A stretch of 28,806 bases of DNA from assembly GCA_937927625.1 (NCBI GenBank), contig CALBSD010000069.1:1-28806 (forward strand), given 5' to 3'. Source of the DNA: an uncultured Actinomycetes bacterium (GTDB lineage: Bacteria; Actinomycetota; Acidimicrobiia; Acidimicrobiales; Ilumatobacteraceae). Below are positions 1-8,780 of this stretch, piece after piece (the stretch's first letter is position 1; each line of letters opens with the position of its first letter). The notes beneath the pieces were generated by a model. It did not search any database. It saw only the letters and a program-made list of their open reading frames with translations, and was not told where the DNA came from. The position numbers and the translations under genes are program-made.

Positions 1-204
1 TCGGGAACTGCAGAACGCGGCGCACATATTTGGGACCCAAGAGTGGGGAATGTCGCCAACAGTTTTCTGTCGGTGACAGTGACCGGCCCCAGTTTGATGT
101 GGGCTGATGCCTTTGCGACAGCAATTTTTGTGATGGGCACATCTGGCGAACAATGGCTGCAACAGTTCAATGGTTACAGCATGATGTCGGTGCCGATTAA
201 TTAG
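1..204 (+). CDS. apbE: FAD:protein FMN transferase (ApbE family), C-terminal fragment
   Basis: Frame 1 is open from the window edge to TAG at 202-204 and gives 67 residues. The segment SGTAERGAHIWDP, followed by SVTVTGPSLMWADAFATA and IFVMG, is typical of the C-terminal part of ApbE proteins; the Asp/Thr of the ADAFATA stretch lie where the family's Mg2+ ligands sit. ApbE enzymes attach FMN from FAD to a threonine of a target flavoprotein. The start and most of the catalytic domain lie outside the window, and the target protein is not visible here. The stop codon interleaves with the radA stop on the other strand (convergent, 3-nt overlap). The family call is secure for this fragment; its substrate is unknown. 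Confidence 0.85.
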   Translation, partial: SGTAERGAHIWDPRVGNVANSFLSVTVTGPSLMWADAFATAIFVMGTSGEQWLQQFNGYSMMSVPIN

Positions 205-1571
205 CCGTTTGTTGTGAGGCCAGCAAGCGCGAGTGCTTCATTGAGAGTGCTGGCGCGACGAATTGTGCAACCAACATTGATATCGGGAGCACTTGCAGGA
301 ACAATCGCTTGGCTAAAGCCAAGACGAGCAGCTTCGTTGAGACGTTGCCCAAGGTGACCCACCTGGCGCACTTCGCCGGCAAGACCAACTTCACCAATGA
401 CAACAAGATCTGCTGGCAATGGAACATTGGTGATTGCAGAAACAAGTGCGAGACAGAGGCCAAGGTCTGCAGCAGGCTCTCCCAATTTCACACCACCGAC
501 AACCGATGCGTACACCTCGTGACCCGCAAGGCTGACGCGTGCGCGGCGTTCTAGCACTGCAAGCAACATGGAGAGTCGACCATGATCAACACCTTGTGCG
601 CTGCGACGTGCTGGAACACCTGAGTTCACAGGGTTGGTAAGTGTCTGCAATTCAACGAGCAGCGGACGTTGTCCTTCGATAGTTGGGACAACGACGGAAC
701 CAGGAACACCTGTACGACGATCGGTGAGGAATAACTGACTCGCATCGGGAACACCAGACAAACCGGTTTCTGTCATCTCGAAAAGTCCGAGTTCATTGTT
801 GGCACCAAAGCGGTGCTTTGATGCACGCAAGAGACGAAGTGCGTTGTGGCGTTCGCCTTCGAAGGACAAAACAGTGTCGACAACATGTTCAAGAACACGT
901 GGTCCGGCAAGACCGCCTTCTTTGGTGACATGGCCAACAATGACGATGCTGACATTGCGACGTTTTGCTTCTTGCACGAGGCGATGCGCACATCCGCGAA
1001 CTTGTACAACGGAACCGGGAGCAGAACCGAGTTCAGGATCGACAACAGTTTGGATGGAGTCGATAACAACAAGCGATGGAGAGATTTTGTCAATCGCAGC
1101 AATGATGTTGGGCATAGACATTTCGGGAAGCAACCACAGCGACGGACTGACGGCATCGAGTCGATCGGCACGAAGGCGAACTTGTTGTGCACTCTCTTCA
1201 GCAGTGACATAGAGAGAAGGACCTGTTGCGCCAGCAAGCAATTGCAGCAGCAATGTGCTTTTGCCAATGCCCGGTTCACCACCGAGCAATGTGACGGAAC
1301 CTGGAACAAGCCCGCCGCCAAGAACGCGATCGAGTTCTCCGATACCTGTAGGCACGGGATCACTTTCGTGTGAACTCACATCGCCGATAGGAGTGGCTTC
1401 ACCTGGGGGTACAAGTGCAAGACCTGCGGCCAACGTGGCGTGTGATTCATCTGGCCCCTCGACATCTTCCACGAGGGAATTCCACGCACCACAGGACAAG
1501 CAGCGCCCTGACCATTTAGGGAAGGAGGTCCCGCAATCGGAACAACGATGCACGAGCTTCAATTTGGCCAC
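201..1571 (-). CDS. radA: DNA repair protein RadA (Sms), RecA-like branch-migration ATPase
   Basis: 456 residues, usual length for RadA, which helps process recombination intermediates by branch migration. Visible from N to C: a four-Cys zinc finger (C10, C13, C24, C27), a RecA-like ATPase core with Walker A GGEPGIGKST at about 97-106, the RadA-specific motif at 252-256, and a C-terminal Lon-protease-like domain. The RadA motif reads KHRFG where the family consensus is KNRFG. The start is GTG at 1571; AAGGT lies 6 nt upstream and only 9 nt separate it from the stop of the upstream lipoprotein gene, so cotranscription with clpC and the lipoprotein is likely. In many actinobacteria disA follows radA; here a convergent apbE takes that place. 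Confidence 0.97.
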   Translation of the reverse strand: MAKLKLVHRCSDCGTSFPKWSGRCLSCGAWNSLVEDVEGPDESHATLAAGLALVPPGEATPIGDVSSHESDPVPTGIGELDRVLGGGLVPGSVTLLGGEPGIGKSTLLLQLLAGATGPSLYVTAEESAQQVRLRADRLDAVSPSLWLLPEMSMPNIIAAIDKISPSLVVIDSIQTVVDPELGSAPGSVVQVRGCAHRLVQEAKRRNVSIVIVGHVTKEGGLAGPRVLEHVVDTVLSFEGERHNALRLLRASKHRFGANNELGLFEMTETGLSGVPDASQLFLTDRRTGVPGSVVVPTIEGQRPLLVELQTLTNPVNSGVPARRSAQGVDHGRLSMLLAVLERRARVSLAGHEVYASVVGGVKLGEPAADLGLCLALVSAITNVPLPADLVVIGEVGLAGEVRQVGHLGQRLNEAARLGFSQAIVPASAPDINVGCTIRRASTLNEALALAGLTTNG

Positions 1572-1580
1572 GTGCAGACC

Positions 1581-2378
1581 TTAATAGGGGGGTGGGACTC
1601 TATTCGTACGGCGTTGGCGCGCATTCGCCACCAACATCAAAAGAATAAGTGTTCCTGCGATCCACAGCACGAGAAGTCCGAGGAGAAGGACTTTTCCGAC
1701 GCGGGAGATGCTTGATGCAATGTCAACATTTGTGGACGTTGTCGCTACATCAACCTTTGAACCATCCATAGGAACAGCCCAGGTAACTCCATTCGACCCT
1801 GCAATGCCCGTTGTCTGATCGACTTTTCCGGGCAGTTGAGCAGTAAAACTCAGCCCCACTGCATCACCAAGATCAAGTCCAGCCTCTGCAACGTCAGCCA
1901 AATATGGTGCTGAACCCAGAAGCTTTAAGCCTGCATCATCAATAAACGCCTCTAAGCCACCAGTAACTTCGAGACGTCCGGCGAGCGCCCACTTACTGTT
2001 GGTGTCTTTGCCTGATCGGGACAACAACATGTCGTGCAAAGGGCCCTTATCGCCGCTGACTTGAGACAAGACAACGTTTGCTTCTGCTGGATTATTGAAT
2101 TGGTGAACAAGAGTGAGGGTGAGCTCACCGGTTTTTGTCTTGATTGGCTTTGACACTTTCCAACCAGCTGTTGTTAAGTCATCGGTGCGCAAGTCCGTCG
2201 CAAGATGTGGTGCCTTTGCGACGATGTCTTTGTCAGCAGTAACGACAACAGTGACATCGCCTGAACCATTCGGCTTCACATGCAGAGAGACAGATTGATC
2301 AACGCGACAAGAAGTCAACGCAACAGTTGCACACATCACAGCAGTGAGCCGTGCGATACGTACTTTGAGAGAAGTCAC
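1581..2378 (-). CDS. LppM-like lipoprotein (DUF3153-type) with C-terminal membrane helix
   Basis: 265 residues. The N-terminus is a lipoprotein signal: basic residues, a hydrophobic stretch and the lipobox LTSC with Cys24 as lipidation site. The mature part begins RVDQSVSLHVKPNGSGDVTV, which resembles mycobacterial LppM and DUF3153 proteins. A single transmembrane helix follows at about 227-250, then a short basic tail ending VPPPY. The protein is therefore probably anchored at both ends on the outer face of the membrane. Start is GTG at 2378, 9 nt after the clpC stop and without a clear Shine-Dalgarno sequence; it probably reads through from clpC. Mycobacterial LppM is linked to the cell envelope and host interaction; a role here is not shown by the sequence. 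Confidence 0.75.
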   Translation of the reverse strand: MTSLKVRIARLTAVMCATVALTSCRVDQSVSLHVKPNGSGDVTVVVTADKDIVAKAPHLATDLRTDDLTTAGWKVSKPIKTKTGELTLTLVHQFNNPAEANVVLSQVSGDKGPLHDMLLSRSGKDTNSKWALAGRLEVTGGLEAFIDDAGLKLLGSAPYLADVAEAGLDLGDAVGLSFTAQLPGKVDQTTGIAGSNGVTWAVPMDGSKVDVATTSTNVDIASSISRVGKVLLLGLLVLWIAGTLILLMLVANARQRRTNRVPPPY

Positions 2379-2387
2379 AAAGAATGT

Positions 2388-4925
2388 TTAGTCGGCAGTG
2401 TCGCCATCACCAACGAGTGGTGGCTCACTTGGCGCGACAAATCCTTCAACGGCACGAAACACGAGGTGCTTCTTACCTTCTTCTTCAGGGTTGTTCTCAA
2501 CATCAACAACGATGATTTGACCAGCCGTGAATTCCTTATACAGAATCTTTTCGGACAATGCATCTTCAATGTTGCGCTGAATGGCGCGACGCAATGGACG
2601 TGCACCCAACTGTGGGTCGTATCCGACCTCAGCAAGGTATTCCTTTGCGCCTTGCGTGAGCTCGATGCCCAATCCTTGCGATTCAAGCTGTGTTGCAGTG
2701 CGCTTCATCATGAGATCAACCATCTGGAGGATCTCTTCCTTGCCGTGTTCATGGAACACGATGATGTCGTCAACACGGTTGAGGAACTCTGGGCGGAAAT
2801 GCGCCTTGAGTGCATCAGTGACCTTGTCCTTCATGCGCGAGTAGGAGAGTGCAGTGTCGCCCTTGGTGAAACCAAGGTTGGCCTTGCGCAAGTCTTGCGT
2901 ACCGAGGTTGGACGTCATGATGAGAACCGTGTTGCGGAAGTCAACGCTGCGACCCTGGCTGTCGGTGAGACGACCTTCTTCGAGAATTTGAAGCAACGTG
3001 TTGAACACGTCGGGGTGTGCTTTTTCAATTTCGTCGAACAACACAACAGAGAATGGCTTGCGGCGAACTGCTTCGGTGAGCTGGCCACCTTCTTCGTATC
3101 CAACGTATCCCGGAGGTGAACCGACGAGGCGGCTGACTGTATGCTTCTCTTGGTACTCGGACATGTCAAGTGTGATGAGAGCTTGCTCATCACCAAAGAG
3201 GAACTCTGCGAGTGTCTTTGCAAGTTCTGTCTTACCAACACCTGTTGGTCCGAGGAAGATAAACGAACCGCTTGGACGGCGTGGGTCCTTCAAGCCGGCG
3301 CGGGTACGACGGATGCTTTGCGACACAGCCTTGACTGCTTCTGGCTGGCCGATGTAGCGCTTGCGCAATTCATCTTCCATGTTGAGGAGCTTCTGTGTCT
3401 CTGCTTCGGTGAGCTTGTAGACGGGAATTCCTGTCCAGATGCTGAGCACTTCTGCAATTGCTTCTTCGTCGACCTCATCAAACAAGTTGACGCCTGAAGC
3501 CTTGATTTCAGTCTCTTTTGCAGTCTTTTCTTCAAGAAGCTGACGCTCTTGATCGCGTAAACGACCTGCCTCTTCGAAGTGTTGCTCTTCGATTGCCTTC
3601 TTCTTTGCATCCTGCACTTCAGAGATCTTGCTTTCAAGTTCCTTGAGGTCTGGAGGGGTCTGCATGCGCTTGATGCGCAAACGTGAACCAGCTTCGTCGA
3701 TGAGGTCAATGGCCTTGTCGGGAAGATGACGGTCTGCGATGTAGCGGTCTGCAAGGTTTGCAGCGGCAACGATTGCCTGATCGGTGATCGTGACGCGGTG
3801 GTGCGTTTCGTACTTGTCGCGCACGCCCTTCAAGATTTCAATCGTGTGAGCAACTGTTGGCTCTTCCACCTTCACTGGCTGGAAACGACGCTCAAGTGCA
3901 GGATCTTTTTCAAGATGCTTGCGGTACTCATCAGTGGTTGTTGCACCGATGGTTTGCAATTCACCGCGAGCGAGCATTGGCTTCAAGATGCTTGCCGCAT
4001 CAATTGCGCCTTCGGCTGCACCTGCACCCACAAGTGTGTGGATTTCGTCGATGAAGAGAATGATGTCTCCGCGTGTCTTGATTTCTTTGAGAACTTTCTT
4101 CAGGCGCTCTTCGAAATCACCGCGGTAACGAGAACCAGCAACCAATGCACCTAGGTCAAGTGTGTAGAGCTGCTTGTCCTTCAGCGTTTCAGGGATATCG
4201 CCCGACACGATCTTTTGTGCAAGACCTTCGACGACTGCTGTCTTACCAACGCCTGGCTCACCGATGAGAACTGGGTTGTTCTTTGTACGACGAGAAAGAA
4301 TCTGCATCACGCGCTCGAGTTCACGAGTACGACCGATGACGGGGTCAAGCTTCTTGTCGCGTGCGAGTTGCGTGAGGTTGCGCCCGAACTGGTCGAGAAC
4401 TTGACTGCCGCCCTTATCGCCGGCTTCTTCCTTAGCCCCACCTGCAGGTGCTCCACCGGAAGGCGCATCGCCCTTGGCAGCAGGACCCTGGTAACCAGAG
4501 AGCAACTGAATGACTTGTTGGCGAACCTTGCCGAGGTCGGCGCCCAACTTCACGAGAACCTGAGTGGCAACGCCTTCACCTTCGCGAAGAAGTCCGAGAA
4601 GGATGTGCTCGGTACCGATGTAGTTGTGACCCAACTGCAATGCCTCGCGAAGCGAAAGCTCGAGCACTTTCTTCGCACGTGGTGTGAAAGGAATATGACC
4701 AGAAGGAGACGAGCCACCTTGACCAATGATCTCTTCCACCTGGGCACGCACAGCTTCCAGTGAGATGGAGAGAGACTCGAGTGCCTTTGCGGCAACACCT
4801 TCACCTTCGTGGATGAGACCAAGAAGGATGTGCTCGGTGCCGATGTAGGAGTGGTTGAGTAGACGCGCCTCTTCTTGGGCGAGAACAACAACCCTGCGGG
4901 CCCGGTCTGTAAAACGTTCGAACAA
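2388..4925 (-). CDS. clpC: ATP-dependent Clp protease ATPase subunit ClpC
   Basis: HSP100 unfoldase that feeds substrates into ClpP. In the numbering of the longer reading (GTG at 4934): two Clp-N repeats at about 1-145, NBD1 Walker A GEPGVGKT near 225-232 with Walker B LFIDEI near 293-298, a UVR coiled segment at about 433-468 that marks ClpC rather than ClpA or ClpB, and NBD2 Walker A GPTGVGKTE near 562-570. I prefer TTG at 4925, because it gives the canonical N-terminus MFERFTDRARR (845 residues) and GGGGTGG lies 5 nt upstream; GTG at 4934 would add an unusual M-V-P. It is first of a likely clpC-lipoprotein-radA operon, divergent from the polyprenyl synthase gene. No classical CtsR, HspR or CIRCE box was seen, but an inverted repeat lies at 4977-4999. 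Confidence 0.97.
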   Translation of the reverse strand: MFERFTDRARRVVVLAQEEARLLNHSYIGTEHILLGLIHEGEGVAAKALESLSISLEAVRAQVEEIIGQGGSSPSGHIPFTPRAKKVLELSLREALQLGHNYIGTEHILLGLLREGEGVATQVLVKLGADLGKVRQQVIQLLSGYQGPAAKGDAPSGGAPAGGAKEEAGDKGGSQVLDQFGRNLTQLARDKKLDPVIGRTRELERVMQILSRRTKNNPVLIGEPGVGKTAVVEGLAQKIVSGDIPETLKDKQLYTLDLGALVAGSRYRGDFEERLKKVLKEIKTRGDIILFIDEIHTLVGAGAAEGAIDAASILKPMLARGELQTIGATTTDEYRKHLEKDPALERRFQPVKVEEPTVAHTIEILKGVRDKYETHHRVTITDQAIVAAANLADRYIADRHLPDKAIDLIDEAGSRLRIKRMQTPPDLKELESKISEVQDAKKKAIEEQHFEEAGRLRDQERQLLEEKTAKETEIKASGVNLFDEVDEEAIAEVLSIWTGIPVYKLTEAETQKLLNMEDELRKRYIGQPEAVKAVSQSIRRTRAGLKDPRRPSGSFIFLGPTGVGKTELAKTLAEFLFGDEQALITLDMSEYQEKHTVSRLVGSPPGYVGYEEGGQLTEAVRRKPFSVVLFDEIEKAHPDVFNTLLQILEEGRLTDSQGRSVDFRNTVLIMTSNLGTQDLRKANLGFTKGDTALSYSRMKDKVTDALKAHFRPEFLNRVDDIIVFHEHGKEEILQMVDLMMKRTATQLESQGLGIELTQGAKEYLAEVGYDPQLGARPLRRAIQRNIEDALSEKILYKEFTAGQIIVVDVENNPEEEGKKHLVFRAVEGFVAPSEPPLVGDGDTAD

Positions 4926-4976
4926 TGGGACCACCCCGTTTGGAAAATCGGTGGATACTTGCTGGAAGTGTATCGG

Positions 4977-4999
4977 TGCGGGGAGTGAGTACCCCCGCA
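4977..4999. promoter_or_regulatory. Inverted repeat in the clpC / polyprenyl synthase divergent region
   Basis: TGCGGGG, a 9-nt spacer, then CCCCGCA: 7-bp perfect arms. It lies 52 bp upstream of the clpC TTG start and at about -42 to -20 relative to the predicted leaderless start of the plus-strand gene, so it could be an operator acting on either gene. The arm/N9/arm geometry recalls CIRCE, but the sequence is unrelated. An RNA hairpin in an untranslated leader is an alternative. Confidence 0.4.
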
Positions 5000-5006
5000 G
5001 AACCCG

Positions 5007-5012
5007 TAGCCT
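5007..5012 (+). promoter_or_regulatory. -10 element TAGCCT, leaderless start of polyprenyl synthase gene
   Basis: TAGCCT ends 6 nt before the GTG at 5019, and no Shine-Dalgarno sequence is present. This matches the TANNNT-N6/7-start layout seen at several other genes in the window. No convincing -35 element was found. Confidence 0.5.
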
Positions 5013-5018
5013 TGCATC

Positions 5019-5996
5019 GTGACCACATCCCCGCTGCTTGGTTTGCCATCAATGGACAAAGACCGCCAGCGGGTGGAAGACGCCCTCTTGGCGGCGGTAC
5101 GCACCCCCGACGATTACCTCACGGAAATCGCCTCACACCTCATTTCTGCGGGTGGAAAGCGTTTGCGCCCTGTTTTCACCATGGTGGCCTCACAAGTAGG
5201 CAACGATGCACCTGCATCGCATGAAGCAATCCTCGGCGGAATTTCATGTGAATTGGTGCACTTGGGCTCGCTTTATCACGACGATGTGATGGATGAGTCC
5301 ACACAACGCCGTGGCGTGGAGACTGTGAACGCCAAATGGGGCAACTTGCAGGCAATTCTCGCGGGCGATTTCTTGTTGGCAAAAGCTTCAGAGATCGCTG
5401 CTGGTTTAGGGACAGAAGTTGCTGAACTCCTCGCGCGCACCATTGGTGAGTTGTGCCAGGGACAAATTCTTGAACTGCGTCACACCTACAACGTCTCGCG
5501 TCCGGTTGATGCATACCTTTCTTCGATTGATGGCAAAACCGCTTCGTTGTATTCGACGGCTGCCCGTATTGGCGGCATTGTCGCTGGTCATAGCCGTGAT
5601 GTGATTGATGCACTAACTGCCTACGGCACTGCGTACGGCATGGTGTTCCAAATTGTTGATGACGTTCTGGATCTCACCGCCACTGATGCACAGTTGGGCA
5701 AGCCTGCAGGTCATGACATGGAAGAGGGCGTGTACACCTTGCCAGTTCTGCATACCTTGGCTGCCGGCGGTGCCGCTGCCGATGAACTGCGATCCATCTT
5801 GGGTAAGCCTTTGACGGAGTCAGAGCGTTTGCACGTTCTTGAAATTGTGCGCAACGGAAACGGTGTTGCAACTGCAATTGAAGCAGCACGTTCTTTTGTT
5901 GCTGATGCAGAACGCGCATGCGATGCATTGCCACAAGGCATCACCACCGATGCAATGCGTGCAGCAACGGCTGCATTGCTCTCAACTGTTTCCTAA
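5019..5996 (+). CDS. Long-chain polyprenyl diphosphate synthase (trans-prenyltransferase)
   Basis: 325 residues. It elongates allylic diphosphates with isopentenyl diphosphate, probably to make the menaquinone side chain. Motifs in order: GGKRLRP at 45-51, the first Asp-rich motif DDVMD at 88-92, and the second, QIVDDVLD, with DDVLD at 214-218. All catalytic aspartates are present. The Y-H-D-D context suggests a hexa- to octaprenyl enzyme, but chain length cannot be set from sequence alone. The start is GTG at 5019, supported by TAGCCT 6 nt upstream; the alternative ATG at 5052 has no ribosome-binding site and would lose 11 residues. The stop lies 8 bp from the convergent stop of the flavoprotein gene, with no terminator between them. 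Confidence 0.92.
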   Translation: MTTSPLLGLPSMDKDRQRVEDALLAAVRTPDDYLTEIASHLISAGGKRLRPVFTMVASQVGNDAPASHEAILGGISCELVHLGSLYHDDVMDESTQRRGVETVNAKWGNLQAILAGDFLLAKASEIAAGLGTEVAELLARTIGELCQGQILELRHTYNVSRPVDAYLSSIDGKTASLYSTAARIGGIVAGHSRDVIDALTAYGTAYGMVFQIVDDVLDLTATDAQLGKPAGHDMEEGVYTLPVLHTLAAGGAAADELRSILGKPLTESERLHVLEIVRNGNGVATAIEAARSFVADAERACDALPQGITTDAMRAATAALLSTVS

Positions 5997-6004
5997 GCAC
6001 TGAT

Positions 6005-6940
6005 TTATTTCAGGGCATTGGCCGCAGCAAGTCCGCTGAGTGCAGCACCTTCTACCTTTGGTCCGGCAAATGCATCGCCGGCGATTGCCAAGGTCTCGGT
6101 TGCGTCTAGCCAATACGCGTCTGGCCATGTTTTTTGTGGAATGGCAAAACGCCACTTTTTGGGCTGGCTCTCCAAAACCTGTGCTTCACCCAACCATGGT
6201 TGTGCAGCAGTCAATAACAAAGAATGAATTTCATCCAACTCATGATCAAAGTGTGTGCGACTCCATTCTGGATTCGCATGGAATGTCAGCGCTGGTACGG
6301 CGCTAATGCCCTTGGCGGAATTGTCACCGATGAATGAGAACACATCATCAGGAAATTGCATTCCGCCGGGTGACTTTACGTTGTGATTATTGGAATCAAG
6401 AACGGCGAGTAATCCGAGGGTGCGGTCGTAGTCAATAGAACGAAGCTCATCTGGCATCTCGATCCCTGCACCGAAGAGAAGCGAGAACGATTGCGCAATC
6501 GGTGCCGTGAGCAACACCTTGTCGCATGGATGAGCAACGCCGTCGTCGGTGACCACGTTGTATCCAGTTGCTGTGCGCTCAAGTGAAAACACCAATGCGC
6601 TGGTACGTACATCTAAATCTTTTGCAAGATGCTTAGCGATTCCCGACATTCCTTTGGTGCCGACGTATCGCGGGTGACCGTCTTCGGAATCAAAACCACG
6701 GCACCATTCGTGCGCAACACCTGCTGCGATCCATTCATTGACATGCGCGGCAAATTCTTCGCTACGCACGGTAAAAAACTGTGCGCCGTGATCAAGTGTT
6801 GCATCACCGATGCGACGCGTTGCGAGACGACCGCCAACACCGCGACCTTTGTCGAAGACAGTGACATCGTGGCCGTGGCGAGTGAGTGACTGCGCAGCCA
6901 TGAGTCCAGAAAGGCCGGCACCAACAACGATGATGCGCAT
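6005..6940 (-). CDS. FAD-dependent amine-oxidase/renalase-like oxidoreductase
   Basis: 311 residues. The N-terminal Rossmann dinucleotide fold VGAGLSGLMAAQSL is followed by VFDKGRGVGGRLATRR and DHGAQFF, the pattern of renalase-like and short NAD(P)/FAD amine-oxidoreductase proteins. The C-terminus has a second FAD contact, LAIAGDAFAGPKVEGAALSG. There is no signal peptide, so it is cytoplasmic. The substrate is unknown. Start ATG at 6940 overlaps the upstream hydrolase stop by 1 nt (TGATG), so it is last of a translationally coupled run of a phosphatase-like gene, an SDR, a hydrolase and this flavoprotein. The family call is firm, the reaction is not. Confidence 0.85.
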   Translation of the reverse strand: MRIIVVGAGLSGLMAAQSLTRHGHDVTVFDKGRGVGGRLATRRIGDATLDHGAQFFTVRSEEFAAHVNEWIAAGVAHEWCRGFDSEDGHPRYVGTKGMSGIAKHLAKDLDVRTSALVFSLERTATGYNVVTDDGVAHPCDKVLLTAPIAQSFSLLFGAGIEMPDELRSIDYDRTLGLLAVLDSNNHNVKSPGGMQFPDDVFSFIGDNSAKGISAVPALTFHANPEWSRTHFDHELDEIHSLLLTAAQPWLGEAQVLESQPKKWRFAIPQKTWPDAYWLDATETLAIAGDAFAGPKVEGAALSGLAAANALK

Positions 6941-7788
6941 CAGATTGCTACTACAGCCGCATGACCGTGCGGGACAAATACTTTTTCCGCGCGGTTGAGA
7001 AATTCCAACAACACCCTATTAAAGGTTGATGCACGCTCGATATGTAAACCATGTGCACCGCCACTGATGATCACAAGTTCTGCAGTAGCAATACGTGATG
7101 CAATTTCTTCTGCGTCACCGCGTGGAGTGAGAACATCTTGATTTCCCACAACAACCATTGCAGGGCATGTGATGTTGGAAAGGTCAGCCGTGAGTTCTTC
7201 GCCTTCAGTGGAAAGAATTGCATTGATTTGTGAAACGAACGCGTCGGCGGGGTTGAACAATTGCTGTGTACCCATCCATCCGAGAGCGGGAAGTAGACGA
7301 CGGAAAGAACGTGGACCAATCATCCAACGGGCAGCTTCGCGACCGACGGCACCCATGCCATCTGTTTGAGCGAGTGTTGCCCATGATGACAACAACTCTT
7401 CGCGCCATGCGTGGTTACGGCATGCGGTGGCAACGAGTGTGAGTGAACGAACGCGTTGTGGATACTTGAGTGTGATGATCTGACTGATTGCGCCACCCAT
7501 TGAAAGCCCTACAACATGTGCAGATTCAATGCCAGATGCATCAAGCACGGCGATTGCATCATCGGCCATTTGTTCAAGGTTGTATGTGCCGTTTGGCTTA
7601 TCACTGCGACCCGCGCCGCGGTTGTCAAACGCAATCGTGCGATGGCGTAATGCCAATGCGGCACGTTGCAAGTTCCATGAATTCTTTTCTGCGCCGAGCC
7701 CTTGCACGAGTAAGACAGGTGCACGCTTTGTTACGCCTGTGATTTCATAATGAATACGGGCACCATCGGTAGAAACTGCGAACGGCAC
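6940..7788 (-). CDS. Alpha/beta-fold hydrolase
   Basis: 282 residues with a typical alpha/beta hydrolase plan: oxyanion region LLVQGLGAEKNSW near 26-38, FDNRGAGRSD near 54-63, nucleophile elbow GLSMGG with Ser96, an acid in VVGNQDVLTP, and a His in GGAHGLHIE near the C-terminus. The catalytic triad therefore looks complete. It resembles the ester- and enol-lactone-type hydrolases (for example 3-oxoadipate enol-lactonase-like), but no partner pathway gene is next to it, so the substrate is open. The start is GTG at 7788 and overlaps the SDR stop by 1 nt (TAGTG); the next gene overlaps its stop in the same way. Cytoplasmic, no signal peptide. Confidence 0.88.
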   Translation of the reverse strand: MPFAVSTDGARIHYEITGVTKRAPVLLVQGLGAEKNSWNLQRAALALRHRTIAFDNRGAGRSDKPNGTYNLEQMADDAIAVLDASGIESAHVVGLSMGGAISQIITLKYPQRVRSLTLVATACRNHAWREELLSSWATLAQTDGMGAVGREAARWMIGPRSFRRLLPALGWMGTQQLFNPADAFVSQINAILSTEGEELTADLSNITCPAMVVVGNQDVLTPRGDAEEIASRIATAELVIISGGAHGLHIERASTFNRVLLEFLNRAEKVFVPHGHAAVVAI

Positions 7789-8759
7789 TACGCCACCTGC
7801 TGACGTGCAGGAATGCGCTCAACACTGGGCCATTCATACAAACGATGCACGACTTCGTTGGTGGAATGACGCGGTGCGAAACGCAAGAGATGTGCAGCCT
7901 CGTTTGATGCGGCGAGACGACCGTGCTGAATGAGCTCTGCAACGTGATCAGGCATTGGTGCGCCTGCAATTGATGATGCATTTTGCGCAAGCCACCAGCC
8001 TGGCCCAAACGATGGCAATGGAAGTCGACGACCGATTGCAGTTGCACGCAACATACTGATGGCACCATTAGCAACGATATTGACGGTGCCGTCGGCATCG
8101 CGTTGTGCAGCCAAGATGAATGCATCGGCAGCATCATGGTCTTCCACAACGGAGAAAATGGGATTGCCAATTCCGTAATAAGGAATCGCAGGAAGACGTA
8201 ACAAACGACCTAACGGGCTGGGAACATGCGCACCAAGAACAGGAGCGAGTCGCAATGTGCACACGTTGATACCGCGTGCGGTGCGCAACTCGGTTGCTTG
8301 TTCTTCAATGTTTAAGCACATGCGACCGTATGTACTTGTTGGTGCAACAGGAGTTGATTCCACAGCAATTTCTGGAGAGTACGAACCGGCACCATAAATT
8401 TCGATGCCGCTTCGAACTACAACGGTTTCCAGTGCATCTGCTTGATGCGCTGCATTGAACACAGCCTTTGCAACACGCTGTGTGCACTCCTCGGCTTGTG
8501 CTGTTGCAAGTCGTGCGTGTGGCTCCCACACACCAACATGCAACAACACATGTGGATTGAACTGCTGCACTAATTCAGAAATGCGATCGTGTTCTGTTGG
8601 GTCAACGCGAACGAATTCAGCGCGTGATAAGTGACGACGAGGTGGGTCGACATCGAAACCGAGAATGTCGCCGGCCCATTCAGTGCGCTCTGCAAGTGAT
8701 GCGACGAGCGAACCGAGTTCTCCACCCATTCCGGTGACGAGAACGCGACGACCCTTCAT
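7788..8759 (-). CDS. Extended SDR / NAD-dependent epimerase-like protein with altered catalytic motif
   Basis: 323 residues. The nucleotide-binding motif is VTGMGGELG at 8-16, and an acidic residue follows the second strand (FDVDPP), as in NAD-binding epimerase/dehydratases. A Ser (VVRSGIEIYG, Ser117) and a Tyr (Tyr144 in TSTYGRMC) are at catalytic positions, but the usual YxxxK lysine is Cys148. It may thus be a binding or regulatory SDR, or use a different residue. The start is ATG at 8759. The gene follows the phosphatase-like gene by 21 bp and overlaps the hydrolase by 1 nt, so it sits inside an operon. No sugar-nucleotide genes are nearby to suggest a substrate. Confidence 0.82.
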   Translation of the reverse strand: MKGRRVLVTGMGGELGSLVASLAERTEWAGDILGFDVDPPRRHLSRAEFVRVDPTEHDRISELVQQFNPHVLLHVGVWEPHARLATAQAEECTQRVAKAVFNAAHQADALETVVVRSGIEIYGAGSYSPEIAVESTPVAPTSTYGRMCLNIEEQATELRTARGINVCTLRLAPVLGAHVPSPLGRLLRLPAIPYYGIGNPIFSVVEDHDAADAFILAAQRDADGTVNIVANGAISMLRATAIGRRLPLPSFGPGWWLAQNASSIAGAPMPDHVAELIQHGRLAASNEAAHLLRFAPRHSTNEVVHRLYEWPSVERIPARQQVA

Positions 8760-8780
8760 GGAATCAATCTTGTCAGGTGA

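Noticed and set aside
2280..3119. 279-codon plus-strand frame
   Set aside because: It is antisense to clpC, whose protein is unmistakable across this stretch.
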